NCBI GenBank assembly: GCA_023055355.1
Contig: JALJCS010000001.1
Coordinates: 96,581,381 to 96,645,380, forward strand
DNA from: Agelaius tricolor
Taxonomy: Eukaryota; Chordata; Aves; Passeriformes; Icteridae
Length of the DNA: 64,000 nt
Direction: 5' to 3'
Numbering within the stretch: the stretch's first letter is position 1; each line of letters starts with the position of its first letter. Under the pieces are notes generated by a model, which saw nothing but the letters and a program-made list of their open reading frames with translations, searched no databases and was not told the origin of the DNA. The translations under genes were made by a program, and so were the position numbers. Of this stretch, positions 12,813 to 25,252 are shown piece by piece.

Positions 12813-12826
12813 GTTGCCATGGTGAC
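12813..12826. promoter_or_regulatory. RFX X-box-like site
   Basis: GTTGCCATGGTGAC matches the RFX X-box consensus GTNRCC-N2-RGYAAC at all but one defined position. RFX factors bind such near-palindromes at ciliary and other genes. No gene start is visible nearby, so a function is not established. Confidence 0.4.
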
Positions 12827-12900
12827 CAGAGACTTCTGCAGGCAGTCCCCAGTGCCTGTGCTGACCCTCAGCCCCCAGCAGTGGCCAAAACAGCTTCACC

Positions 12901-13393
12901 CAGCATCTACACTTTTATGGAAATTCATCACAGATGCTGCAAAAACGTAAACCCATAGCATTGCCACCACACGTGCTGCCTGGGGAGCATTGGATGACAC
13001 AATGTCCTGCCTAAACAAGGATGGTGGTGAGATCTAATTGCTGCAAAACTGAATAAAGCTCACCCTGTGAAGGAGCCAGCAAGTACCACATCTCTTACTG
13101 GAAAAAATCAATACAGTGAGGAGATGGGCCTGTGATTATTGGGATAACATTTCAGATTACTCTAAAGATGGATTCTGGGACCCGCTGTTGTGACTGAAGC
13201 AATGCATGGACTCAGCATCAAAGCTCTGGATGAGGGAAGCAGAGAGGAGTTGTGCCTCTCCCAGTTGCCCCATTCCTTCTGTGCCCTCAGGCAAATGCAG
13301 AGAGTTCAGCTGTACAATGGGGACAGGACACAGGCAGCAACTTCTGTGATAAGTACAGAAAAGGGCGGCCAAACAGTTTAGCTCAGACAGTGA
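12901..13393. other. Non-coding DNA, no recognisable gene
   Basis: Moderately GC-rich sequence tapering into AT-rich DNA. Short open frames overlap on opposite strands at 13157-13381 (71 and 63 codons) with no recognisable product. Nothing else is seen. Confidence 0.6.
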
Positions 13394-13463
13394 CCTTCCA
13401 GTGGCTACACTGCAGATAGTTCAAATATTTAATATCAAGTGATATTTTGAATATTTATGGCTA
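13394..13463 (+). repeat. Dispersed 70-bp repeat, copy A
   Basis: This 70-base segment begins CCTTCCAGTGGCTACAC and ends GAATATTTATGGCTA. It recurs in the same orientation at 16723-16792 with 5 differences in 70 (about 93 % identity). Flanks do not match clearly. I cannot assign it to a named family. It could be a young or highly copied dispersed repeat, or a local duplication. Confidence 0.9.
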
Positions 13464-14835
13464 TCCTACCATCAGCACTAATATCTCAGGAGCTCTTTTA
13501 TTTTAGGTAGCACCACAGTATTAATACATAATATTAATACATATACAGCCAACAATGACCTTTGTTGTGGAGCATATTTTATATACATGTAGAGTTTACT
13601 TCCTTGGTTCTTTCCTAATAGCCCACCTATTAAAAATTAATAAACCAGTGCTTTTCTTCAAGAAAATTCATCTCAAGTATCCTTCCTACATGCATGATAT
13701 CTTGTCCATCTACTGGCTGAGTGGCATGGGTGTGGTATATTTTTAGCCAATGCTTAGCAATATGAATGAGGACATAAGTCTATGACACTTAGCTAGTAAA
13801 ATTTTTTGCTTTATTTTGGCCTGAAAAGACAAATATCCAAAGCCACATGACACAGGCCTGCAGGGACCAACTCCTGACTTGACCATCTCTTCCTTTCCTG
13901 AGACAGGAGCTCTGCAAAGATCACAGAGATGTGACTCTGCCCTCAGATCTGGCAAGCTGGGACAGTGATCTCCAGATGCTGGAAGGATACTTCTGGAAGT
14001 ATGACTACCACATCAGTTTTTAAACTTAGGAAGAAAATTATTTTCTGCATCTCTTTTCTCCTTCTTTTCACAGCTCTCTCAATCACTCACTTCTGGATAT
14101 TGTCACCCCTTCTCAGCCATTTCCCTCTACAATTATGGATTTCCTTCCCTTTGACATGAACCTATATTTCACATTCATTTTCTATTAATTTCCTATCCAA
14201 CATTGTTTGCTTCATTGCCTTGGTATTTGCCTTATTCTTGCACTGACTTTTTTCTCATACTCATCCAATTATTCACTTCTGTGAAATTAAATTACTGGAT
14301 TATCTCCTGGCCACTAACACTAATTTTTTACATTATCAGACAGGAACTACTGTGCTGTCTTCCACATTGCTCTCTTTCCCACATGCTCAGGAAATGCCCT
14401 CAAAATTTCCATAATGTCTACAAAAATTTGATAATGTTATATTCCTAATGCTGCTAACTATATCTACCTGTGTTATCCATGCATTTCTTATTCATTTCTC
14501 TGGTTTATGCCTGAGATGCATTTTTTGAGGGACACACAGTCCTTTTGGTTTTGTGTTTGAACACTGCCTGTCATGACTAGGTCCTGACAATGATACCCTG
14601 AGAACACCACAAAAAAAACTTTGAATTAAATTTATGTTAAAATTACAATCATGAAGCTTTAGCAGGGATTGAAGCCTGCTATTTAATTTTAATATGTCTC
14701 TTGGGACATTCTTTTTTATACAGTGCATAGAAGACAGCAAGCTCTTAAATGATACCACTACCCTGCTGAGTGGAGGAACCACTGGATGTTTTTGGAGCTA
14801 GTGTAGGAATAGCTGCTACCCAGGGCTATTAGTAC
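13464..14835. other. Non-coding AT-rich DNA
   Basis: No gene is recognised. Open frames of 60-96 codons on both strands reflect AT-rich, pyrimidine-rich sequence (for example F/L/I-rich translations at 13965-14448). No repeat family was identified. Confidence 0.65.
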
Positions 14836-15042
14836 TTCACAGAAACACCGAGCAGCTGAGACTGGTCAGGACCTCTTTGGAGTGTCTAATCTACCCACTG
14901 TGGTCAGAGCAGGATCAGCTACAGCATGCTGCTCAGGGTCTTGTCCAGTCAGTTTTTGAGTCATTTCCAAGAATGAAGAATCTACAAATGCCCTGTGCAA
15001 TCTGCTCCAGTGTTCAGTCACCCTCACCATAAGAACAGCTCC
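14836..15042 (-). mobile_element. CR1 LINE, 3' fragment (diverged)
   Basis: On the plus strand the order of landmarks is CACAGAAACACCGAG, GACTGGTCAGGACCTCTTTGG, GTCAGAGCAGGATCAGCTACAGC, TGCTCAGGGTCTTGTCCAGT, TTTTTGAGTCATTTCC, CTGCTCCAGTGTTCAGTCACCCTCACCATAAGAA. This matches the reverse complement of the avian CR1 3' untranslated region and the end of its open frame. The element lies on the minus strand with its 3' end near 14836. About 200 bp is kept, with many substitutions. It is non-coding and 5' truncated. Confidence 0.88.
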
Positions 15043-16722
15043 CAAATTAGTTGTCATAGAGATCTAGGCAAATGTACCACTCAGCTCCTGAACCCAGATG
15101 CATTTTTAGCTCATAACCAGTTCTACTGGGGAAGACTTCTCCCACTTTCTCCAGAGAGGGTGAAAATTAAAACCATTTCAATGCTACTCAACTGGTCCAG
15201 TACAACTTCTCCAACAGTCCCATATGTGCATCAATTCTCCCCTTGTAAGCTCCAGCTGCACCAGTGATGTGTGTGAGAATCTGCTACTTATGAAGAATCT
15301 GAAAGAGAGCATTACCACAGATGACAAAGCAGGGCATTGCTGATGCCACACGCCAGGTTCCAGCAAAAGAATCAAAACATTCACAATCCAAGAAAATCCC
15401 TTCATAAAAGAGCTGGGCAGTAATGCAACCTTCCCTGGATATTCAAGAGAGCTGATTTTCTTTAAATCTTTGGTGATATTTATCCTCATTGAGAAGTATA
15501 TTTCTTTGGCAAATACCACAAAACGTTTATCAAAATTTTGGTATAAAAAAAGATCTTTTCTCATGACAAAAAAACCCAGAAATAGAGATCTTTTCTCTAC
15601 TTGAGATTTACCTGGAAAGATACATTCCCTAGCTAAACTATTTCTATTTATGAGGTTTTCATTTAGACAATTAAATATGGAATATTTTGTCCTAACATAG
15701 GCAAGGATTTCTGAACTCTGTTTTTCCCTGAAAAAACTTTCATTGTGTGTTATGTGGCAGTTTTAAACTGCAGAAGTCCAAACAGCATAAGACACAGCCT
15801 AGAACAGGAGTTCCTCTCTTTAAAAATAGCTTCTAAAATGCTGATCTTAAACTGTTATTGTTTTCAATATTTAGCAGCTCTACCCTTGTTTTGTCAATGT
15901 ATAAAATTAGACTTTAATAAGATGCATTTGACACTACTTAACTGAACATTGCTAATGGCAAATTTTAAAGACAAATGGTGATAGTTCTTCTCTGTTCCTA
16001 TTGGGATTTCATATTGAATAGAAGCCAAGCATTATGAATTGTGTTAGCTGGTGTCAGTGTAATCATTTCATTCAGTCATAGATATTTTCATCTCATAAAA
16101 AAAACCAAAAACAAAACAATGAAATGAAGCATGTGTAAACTTCTAGTAGTAGATGAGCACTCTGTGGATATAATTTCCTTGTTCAGTTCACTAAGACAAG
16201 CATTTATATGATAAAAGAGAAGGTTTCTTTCTAGCCTGGGCAATCATGTGAGGTTGTTTTCCTGAAATCACTGAAGTTTCATAAAGAACACAGATTGTGG
16301 ATTTTCAATTTTAAATTATGTCTATCAGTAGTAGGCTTCCACTTTCACAACTAACTGATCTGCTGACTCATTGGCTGACTCATTCAAGGAGTTTATGCTG
16401 TTCAATATTAATTTAGCTAAGAGAGAAACATGCCATCAAGCATTTGCCATCTTGACACACACTCTCTCTCTTAAGTTGGACTTGTAGTTAAATGACAAAA
16501 ACCAGAATTGGACCAGAACAAGGAAATCCAGGATTTGCTGCCCTGTACACTTTGATTCTGTCAAGGAAGGTCGTGCACTGGAGCATCACATGGCCAGCCC
16601 CAAAAGTACTAAATGTGAAATTCAGTGTCTCTGGGTGTTGTAGCTTGGTCTCAGTCCAAGTTACCACCAGTTACACACTTAAACTTATCATGAAGTGAGA
16701 CTTATAAAAACAGTGTTGACAC
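15043..16722. other. Non-coding DNA, no recognisable gene
   Basis: No gene is recognised. A 126-codon minus-strand open frame at 15184-15564 and shorter ones give no familiar motif. The segment 15043-15290 directly after the CR1 could be more CR1 that has diverged past recognition. No other feature is seen. Confidence 0.6.
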
Positions 16723-16792
16723 CCTTCCAGTGGCTACACGGCAGACACTTTAAATATTTAATATAAAGTGATATTTTGAATATTTATGGCTA
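16723..16792 (+). repeat. Dispersed 70-bp repeat, copy B
   Basis: Second copy of the 70-mer found at 13394-13463, same strand, 3.3 kb away, 65 of 70 bases identical. The 3' half (from AAATATTTAATAT onward) differs at a single base. The likeness ends abruptly at both sides. Confidence 0.9.
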
Positions 16793-19700
16793 GAATTATA
16801 ATTGGATGTTTTCCTAAGGATGGAACTTGTTTTTGCATTCTTTCTAATGATAATGTATAAACAAATAAAATCTGGGACTATACCAGAGACAATAGCTCAA
16901 TCCCTTGCTATTTATGTGTTTCATATTAAATATTTCTGAAATTTTAACTTCATAAAGCACACCCAATGAAAAATAGACAAAAATTGTTTCAACAAATAGT
17001 GCTGTTTGAACAGATTCTTATCATATAAGGATGGTCATTTAATAATATTTTTTTTAAGATTCCAAGTCAAGATGAAATCCTGTTACATTATTTACACTAC
17101 AGCAGCTTTAACCTTCCTTCACCCCAACCTTAGCTATAAAAGGCATCCAAAGACAACAGGAGCAGCATCCTCTCTCTAATTAAATTAGAGCTGGCCAAGA
17201 CAGAACTCAAACATTTTTCTCAAAACACAGTCAGGGTTTCAGGCTGATTATCTTTCTGCTTCTGCTTTTTGTCAGTTGCATGCCCACAATTTTTTGGGAG
17301 TGGGGGAATACAAAAGTATTTGGAGACTTGCTGTCACCTGACCTCATTTGCTGATATGCTCAAGGGAGCAAGACACAGCAGCTCACTATGGAGGTGACTG
17401 CACAGATGACACAAGAGTTTGGAAACAGTTAAAGTTAATCCAGAGACATTCCTAACACATCCAGTGTCCCAGGGACACCAAGTCCACTGTTCTGTATACA
17501 ATAGATCTGAAAAATGGTAACATTTAAGTTCTTACCACTTGGACTGACAAGGAATTCCAGGCTTCAATTTTCCAGACAGATACATGGTTTTGAGCTAACA
17601 CCTCACACATGCTGTTGACAAGGAGAGTCTACCAATTTAAAATTACTGAGAGAATTTATAAACCTGTCACAAACTGATTTCACAGTTCAAAGCCAGCTCA
17701 GGAATAAGCGAGGTAACAATCTGCTCTTCATGATAGCTGAGGCATGCACAGGAGTAAAACCCTCAGTGAACCCTCAGCCTCTAGTGTTATTAGCTCCCTA
17801 AGACATTTGGGCACTGAAAAGTTGGAGGGAAACCAACCCAAGAGGTTTCAGAGCTGTATTATGGAATTCAAACAACAACACTCTGCCTAAATTCCTTGTT
17901 CCAAGACTGCATCTTTCTAAGTCAAATGTCCTCTATACAATGTAGACTAAAAATTTCACTCACAATCAGGGATCATATTCCTCATATACTGCTTACTTAC
18001 TTGAGACCACAAAAGTATCACATAGAAGTAGGAGGAAGGAGTTGAAGCCTATATCAACCACAAGTTACTCATGATTAGGCTCTCAAACTGGGAGTTTGGA
18101 TCAATCTTCTTAATTGATGGTGGAGCACTGTAGCAATGAAAGCACATAAAAGTCCATAAAGAATTTAATAGTTTGTGTTTAGTGGAGAAATTGGAAGATG
18201 AGTTATAAAATTTGGTTAGGTGTGAATAGAAACACAGCACATTTCAGTACAGCAGTCACAATCTATCGTTGTTGCTTGAATAATACTAGGTCTGGAGAAG
18301 AAGAATTTGCATTTGCGTAACTAGATTTCCACAATGAGCACAGAGAAATATACTTGATTCTTCTATTTTCTGCTCCTTGATTGTTTTTACAGAAGAATCT
18401 TGTATTTTAGGTACATTTAGTTGCACATATGAAAGAAGACAACTTCCCTGCAGATGCTTAAAATTATGCATGGAGCTGCAAATGCAAGAAGCAAAAACAG
18501 AACTGAGGGAAGGTCCATAGCTAGATTAATAGAAACTGAGCAGCTGGGGTCAGCCCTCTACAATGCCACAGATGTTGTTTATACCCTGCACCTAAATTTT
18601 CCTTAAAAATGGGTAAAATATCACTTCCTTACATCCTGAGAGTCCTCAGGAAGAAGAACAATATACTAAGACATTACTGTAATGAGGCCATCTAAAGGAT
18701 TTATAGATAAGAAAAACATCTGCTGCCTTCTGTAACAGTCTTTCCTCTTTTCCCTATCTCCTAGGCAGCAAACTAGGCTGTGTCACAGACAGAGATATTT
18801 AGTTCTATTCTAGCATGTGCAGAACTTTCGTCACATTTTGTCTAATCAAAGATTTTATCACTGTATCATAAGCCACACCTGGTTCCTGTATAAGAAAAGC
18901 AAAATTTCTGGCAAAGAGTGTTGTCAAGCTTCGAGAACATTTGGTTCAAAATAGGTACTCCTTTCCCATCTGGTCTGCAGACATTCACTGTCTACCTGGC
19001 TTCTGCACAGCTCTAAGGTAACTCAAGAGGGAGAGAAAACCAGGTCAAGAGTTGTTTTTCTCTCTGCTCCCATTACCAGAGGCACAGTTCAGTCTGACTT
19101 CTAGTTCACTTGCAAGGCTTTTACATTAAGCTTTACAGAGTTGTGCTGGTAGATGCTCTCACTTCAATTAATAGATTTCCCAATTAGTAGATTCCCTTTA
19201 TTCATTTAACAAACTTCCACTTTTATTATAAAAGTCCTGGTATGATAAAAGGTGCTGTGGCAACAAGTTTGAGAAAAGGTTTACCAGTCCAAAACCAGAG
19301 GTCAATAGGAGAATTTCGGTGCCTGACAGCTTTGTAAGCCTTCAGCAAAATTTTCTTGGGCAATTTAGATCTTATGCTGGAACTCACTAGTGAAGTTCCA
19401 CTACTGCCATACATTTGTAATGTGGTGCAAACTGTAACATAGCTTAACTGTTCTTCTAAATTTCTCAACATTTCTTAACTCTTAAGTAGTGTACTTTGCC
19501 AGCTTAATACAATTTTTAACATTGGTTTTTGGTAGTGGTTGTATATTACTGCATCAGTATAATGACATGAACTGAAGAAACAGCAAATTCAAAAGAGAAA
19601 CTCTCCCAAGTGAAATTGTATTGCTGCTGAGGAAGGTCACCACCCAGACTGGAAATCCACCACACAGTGATCTGCCACTTGAGATTCACAGGGAGGGAAC

Positions 19701-21479
19701 AAAGTAACAGCTACAGCATTAAATTCTTACTTACAAAACTAGTTCTAGTAAGGATAGGGGTATACTAGTATAGAAATCTGTTCACTGGTGATAGGAAGGA
19801 ATCACAGATTACAGTCATCTGGAAGTCAGCATGAAGTAGTGGACACGATTTTCCTGACTCTCTTTCATCAGGTTCATTCTTTCTCACCTTTGGCTTCATC
19901 CCATGCTGATTCTCTTTTGACAGCCAGTGTATAACTTTTCACATCCATCCCAGTATTTTTCTCTAGGAACATAAAGTGGCATGATCAGCTTTGTGGAATA
20001 ATACATCTAATTATCAAATGCTAATAGCATCTTTAAACAAAGCAGTTGTTGAATGTTTTACCCCTAATACCATGCATTCAAATAATGCAAAGCAGTTTTC
20101 TTTCTGTGCAGGCTAAATAAGCCACATGTCAACTTCACCTGAAATATTGTAGGAGACTTTGATTTCTGTCTTCTCTGACATTTCAGTCATGATTGCTGCC
20201 CTTTCAGGTCTAAAACTAGGAGACTTTGCTCTTCATTCTGTGTTGTTCTGTTCGATAGCCCAAACAGACTAGAAAGAGGTATTATTCTTATAACAAACAA
20301 GTTGAATGCTATTTTCTATTGCATGAACCTTGGTACTTTCTCCTAATTAAATCTTCTGTAGAGTACAAACTCTTTAAACACGAAAAACATGCTGTTAGAA
20401 AAACTTGTCTTGCTGATGTTTTTATCTCCTATATTCTGTGTCATGCTTTGAAGTCTAATGAGGCAAGCCACTTGCACTCCTTAGGTAGCAGTCTGGAAAA
20501 AAGGATTTGTAAAGGATTCAGGTGCTTCCCTTAGTTAGGAATTACCTTCTTTTTTGCTAGGAAGATGTTAATTTTAGACTTTTGAAGACTGTTGAGTCAC
20601 ATTCCCTTATGTTTATACTTAAGAATTCTATGGAAAAGCACATGAAAAGGGATAGGAAACATTACTACAACTAATAGCAGAAGTAAAGAGAATTAGGCTC
20701 TAAAAATCTTAGGCAGTCCTCAATGTAAATAATTATAAATTCAAATCTCCATATTTGCTTTTCTCATCATTAACCACTATCTGATTACATCATTATTCAC
20801 TATGACAAGCCAGAATGGAAATCTTGGAAATATACCTTGGTTTACGTGAGCATTATCTAGAATTCTTATAAAAGCACAAGGTATACTGTGCTACACAAGA
20901 ACCACAAGATTTCAGAGGCAAAGAGGAAGAAAGTGGCAGGTATGTTTGTGCAAAGCAGATGTCTTGCTGGGTCTGCTATCCATGCTATTATTAAATGTGC
21001 TTATGTAGTTTTTAAAAGAAACTGGAGATATGGGTGTCACTGAACAAAGTATAACTTACTGATATTGTGTATCACGGAAGAATGTTTTTGTAGCCCTAAA
21101 AGAAATCCAAGGAATTTAACATGAGCAGACTGAGAAGGGACAATTAGTTAATGGGCTGTCTATGGAGCTCTGAAGTACTGAAGGCGCTTGGCTCCAGCTG
21201 AAGCCATCTGGAATATTTCCATTTGTACTCAATTTTTAACAAGAAAGAAATGTCAGAAGGGGGTAGGTAGAGTCATATAAAACTTCAGGAGCCATCTGGA
21301 AGCCCTAGGAAATATCTGGAGCCCCAGTTTTTGCAGCTAGGACATGTCAGAAGAATGCAGGTGGCAGGTATAGAAAACAGATAAAAAGAAAAATCACGAA
21401 ATACAAATAGAAATTACATTCTATAATTATCTTTTTTGCAACTTTAGTCCAAAAATGCCTCTAAAAACCTGATGTTAAA
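16793..21479. other. Non-coding AT-rich DNA
   Basis: No gene is recognised in this 4.7-kb stretch. A TATAAAAGG string at 17135 and a TATAAAAG string at 20866 occur, the latter 70 bp before a GTATGT donor-like sequence. Neither is backed by further promoter evidence. A pyrimidine tract ending in CTCCTAG stands at about 18740-18765, but two of the three frames after it close within a few codons. The 81-codon minus-strand frame at 19226-19471 is unrecognised. Otherwise nothing is seen. Confidence 0.65.
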
Positions 21480-24400
21480 TCTTGCTAGTTATGTCCTTAC
21501 CTTTTTTTTCCCACAGAGCCATTTTTGTGACAGGAACAAGATGAATCTGGATGGAATCAACAAAGACAGGATATGATAACAACAGCAACAGCCACGAAAA
21601 AATGGTGTGTGTGCAGGGCCCAGTTGCCCTTTGTGAGGCAATGGACATCCTACCCATTCTGTGTTTGGATGGCCAGGAAAGAGCTCTGGGAAAGGCAGAA
21701 TTCTCCCTCAGAGGAATAAAGGAAAGGTGCAGCCCACAGGTTGCATGCTGTAGCACGGCCACAGCCCCTTACAGCGTTGCCCTGATGTAGAGATGGGAAG
21801 GTTCAGCTCACAGCAGAAAGACACACTTGATGCTGGCAGGAGTAGGCTGTGCAAATGCTGCAGGCCTCCCTGACCTGCAGACCTTAAACTGCAGTGGAAA
21901 TGCTGTGAAAAATGTCTGGACTGTGAGGTCTGTGCTGTGTGGTGGCTTTGCATTATTAGTTTGGGGAAGTAGTTCCTAACTTTGAATCAAAGCAAGGACA
22001 GAAGGCTTGTTCTGCTATCCCCTGTTCTCATTCCTCCCACATACACATTGCTGCACTGTCACACACAGAGGAGCTTTAGCAGCTCCAGGAGAGCTAACCA
22101 GGACCAAGCTCTCCTCACCCAGATTGCCTTGAGAACTTAATGTCTGAAGAAAGCAAATAACAGAAAGCAGTTTCTTATCTGCTATGGGAAGTTGACACAA
22201 TATTTCCTTAAACTGGATCTACCTTGACTGGTGTCTGGAGGGACAACACTATGAGTGATTTCCAAAGCTCTTCAGTGGAACACGGGCATTCTGCCATTTA
22301 TGCACAAATGAATAAAGCACACTCCAAAACTCTCCAAAATACAAACTCCAGGTGGACTGGCTGCATTTTCTGTCTTTCCCAGCCATGGAGAGCAGCTCAC
22401 ACTTTTTTCAACCTAGGAAGCACAAAACCCAGAAAGTACCGTTCTCTTCAACACTCTGTCCATATTGAAGGATGCCAAGCATGTTGGTAACACTGCATAG
22501 GTACAGTCACCATCCAACAGTCTGGGAACAGAACGTGTGCCTGTTCTAGGACTGAGTGCTGAAAACCCTCTTTGCTGCAGCAAAATTTCTTGTCTAAATT
22601 AGCATAGCAATGGCCCTGTGCTCCAAATGTCCTGAAAAAGGTGTGGACTTCCCTCCACGCAGTGAATTCCAAGCTTGTGAAATGTGGCATCCTGCCATGA
22701 GAAGCTGAACCTCAAAGTGACCCTGTTTCACCTCTGGCTGGTCTGCTACCTCCCAGCCAAAGCTGATCAGGAATTGTGACAGCAGGGGAGGAGAGAAAGT
22801 AAGTGTGATTATTTATAAAATCTTTTTCAACCTCCCTTGCTCAAAAATAGTGTCATCATCCCAATGCTTAGGAGCCCATTTTTTATTATTCAGACAGAAA
22901 GCTCAGAAACAAATGCCAAAACAAAGCCATTTCCTGGGCCAAAAACACCTAGGGCTATTGCCCACAACCTAAGCCAATCTAGCTACATTGACAGGAAGGC
23001 AATCTGATTTTCTTCAATAAAGCTACCTGTACCTCAATTTCACTGCCAATTGGGTTCACATTCCAGCTGAACTGCCATAAATCATTGCTCTTGAACAAAT
23101 TTGCAAGACAAAGACAAAAATAGGCCTTATTCACTTCAAGTCTTAGCACCAAAGGCTTTGAGAGTCTGGTACATCAGCCAGTGTTGAGCTTGAGCCCTGC
23201 TCAAGAAACAATTGAACTTTTGCACTTCCTCAGAGAATGTACATAGCAGGGTTGGGTGTGCCTACCAGCACCTTGAAGGACTGGGCTGATCCTTGGATGT
23301 GGTGTTATATAAAGAAAAATTAAGTACAATGATAGAAAAACCATGCTTGAAGTAGAAAAGCTTGCCACATCCCAGCAGAAAAACAGAAATCTGAGTTCAG
23401 GGTACCTGTGAGAATGCAATGGGACAAATTGTGATTTTATTGATGCTGCAGGTGTGTGCCAAATCTAACAAGCTGCCTGTGGAACCACTGCCATTGGCAG
23501 CTGCAGATGCTGGCAGCCACCTCAAGAGCAGTGATCTGCATCTGCCAGTGAGAGAAGCTGCCAGAGTGAATTATCACTGCTGAACTGTGAGTTTGCTGGG
23601 GGCTAGTGGGCATTTAGGAAGGAGAGACACCCCAGTAGAAATTCCCCACTCCTCTTGAGGTGAGAAGCAAAGAATCAGATTTACACCCCTTGTTTCCTAT
23701 CTGTTTTGTTCCTGTCCAATACACACTGTCCCATACGCACAACAGATAACTTCAGTTTGGATTTAAAAAAAATTTAAAACATCCCCCCACAAAGAAAAAA
23801 AAGCTAGTGCATTCATCAAAGTAAAGCTCTAATGCAGAAGAACAGCTGCAGGAACACCGGGAAACCAAGTAACAGATATTCTAGACTCTCCCTCCCACTG
23901 TAACTTTACAGAAGAGGTGCTCAGAAAGCATGAATGGGATGCAGAAGGCAGAAAGAAAAGACCCAAAAGTGAAAAAAAAAGTAATCAGAGCAGAAACCTG
24001 ACTTTATCAAGTAAATGAATAGAGATATTGATGATTTAAACTACTGCATCAATATTACTGAAAGACAAATTATCTGAGGTTTCTAATCATCTTTCAAAAG
24101 CAAGTGATGCAACTTTTAAGTGCTGCACAGAAGACAGATGTTAGCCTAAGAAATTTTCACTTTTGCTTGCCAAGATGTCAGGATAACAAGTGTCATTTGC
24201 TGTTCATAGCTGTGCAGCACACAGCCACATATCTCCTCTAGCCATGAACTGAAGTCCCACTGTGTTAAGGACTCTGCATATAGTTGGAAGTGAAAGAGAT
24301 GAAAAACCAGTAAATACTCCTGGCAGAGGAGCCATGATCATAATTTAGAGTTCACAGAGGTTTTGTAGGCCTTCCTATAAAAACGGGTTGCCTCAGGAGC

Positions 24401-25234
24401 CTGACTCAGTGTTGTTTCAGTGCAGGTGAGAGAGCTCCTCCAAATATGAGGACCAAGAGATAGAAGATTATACAAGCTGGTATTTGAAAATTTTTGCAGG
24501 GAGCACTTGAACAAACCAATTAGTGGTGGCTGCTGGCTTTCAATTTTAAAAGACAAGGAAGTCACAGATGATAGGATAAGATGCATATGAATCTGAGTGC
24601 AAGTCCAAAAGATCAGATGCAGCAGAAAGAGAGATTGTGGGGTGCAAGAGTAAAGATGTTGACAAAAGAACTAGAGAGTAAGAAAGGTGAAATAATTTAA
24701 TCTAAAATAATATTTTTTAAAACCCAAGATGGTAGAGCATAACATAAACATCCTTACTGTATGTGTATAAAAACTCCTTTTATGATTTTTCTAATATGAA
24801 TATCCCTATATAAGGAAAATTCATCAAATCAGTAGCAATTCCCACAGCAATATATAGCCTAAGGTTTTACCACTACCCTGCTTCCAATCTGAAAAATTTC
24901 AGAGTCCTTTTGGAGTGGCAATAGTTATTTCCCCAAAATAGTTTCCAGGTGCCAAAAGAAAACCTGATTCCCTTTAAAATCCAACTTTGAGTGTCCTACT
25001 TTGAATTCAAGGACTGACATTCATATGCAGCACTAAAATGACATAAAATGTGTTTTAAGGCCACAAAATATATTTACTTAGGTAGCCCAGGGGAACACGC
25101 AACTATGCAGCTTGGTCAGTAACTGCTGCAACACAAGTATCTGACTGTGAGAGAAGAATTACACTATGGCCTTGATGAGGAAGCTAAGGTAGTAATTTCA
25201 TTTCTGACTGCCAAGCAGTATTCAAAAAAGCCAC
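21480..25234. other. Non-coding DNA; one strong acceptor-like site
   Basis: A near-ideal splice acceptor (CCTTTTTTTTCCCACAG) ends at about 21517. The frame after it stays open for only 19 codons in the best reading. Overlapping frames of 79-95 codons lie on both strands at 21475-21953 in a GC-richer patch, with no recognisable product. From 22.0 to 25.2 kb only short unrecognised frames occur. No repeat family was found. Confidence 0.6.
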
Positions 25235-25252
25235 TATATATATATATATATA
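25235..25252. repeat. (TA)9 microsatellite
   Basis: Nine uninterrupted TA units, flanked by CCAC and GAGG. Likely polymorphic. Confidence 0.95.

Larger units (their letters stand above)
12361..12900. other. GC-richer block with putative transcription-factor sites
   Basis: This roughly 540-bp block is clearly richer in G and C than its AT-rich flanks, though it has few CpG. Overlapping open frames exist on both strands (98 codons minus 12364-12660; 107 codons plus 12405-12728). They are mutually exclusive, and none resembles a known protein. The block carries three CACACCT motifs and an X-box, listed separately. It could be a cis-regulatory region, a diverged insertion, or a non-coding exon. 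Confidence 0.4.

Noticed and set aside
17135..17180. TATAAAAGG as a core promoter
   Set aside because: An isolated TATA-like word is expected by chance in AT-rich DNA; no downstream exon or CpG enrichment.
20866..20946. TATAAAAG followed 70 bp later by a GTATGT donor, considered as promoter plus first exon
   Set aside because: Both are short common words; no initiator, no open frame and no partner acceptor could be tied to them.
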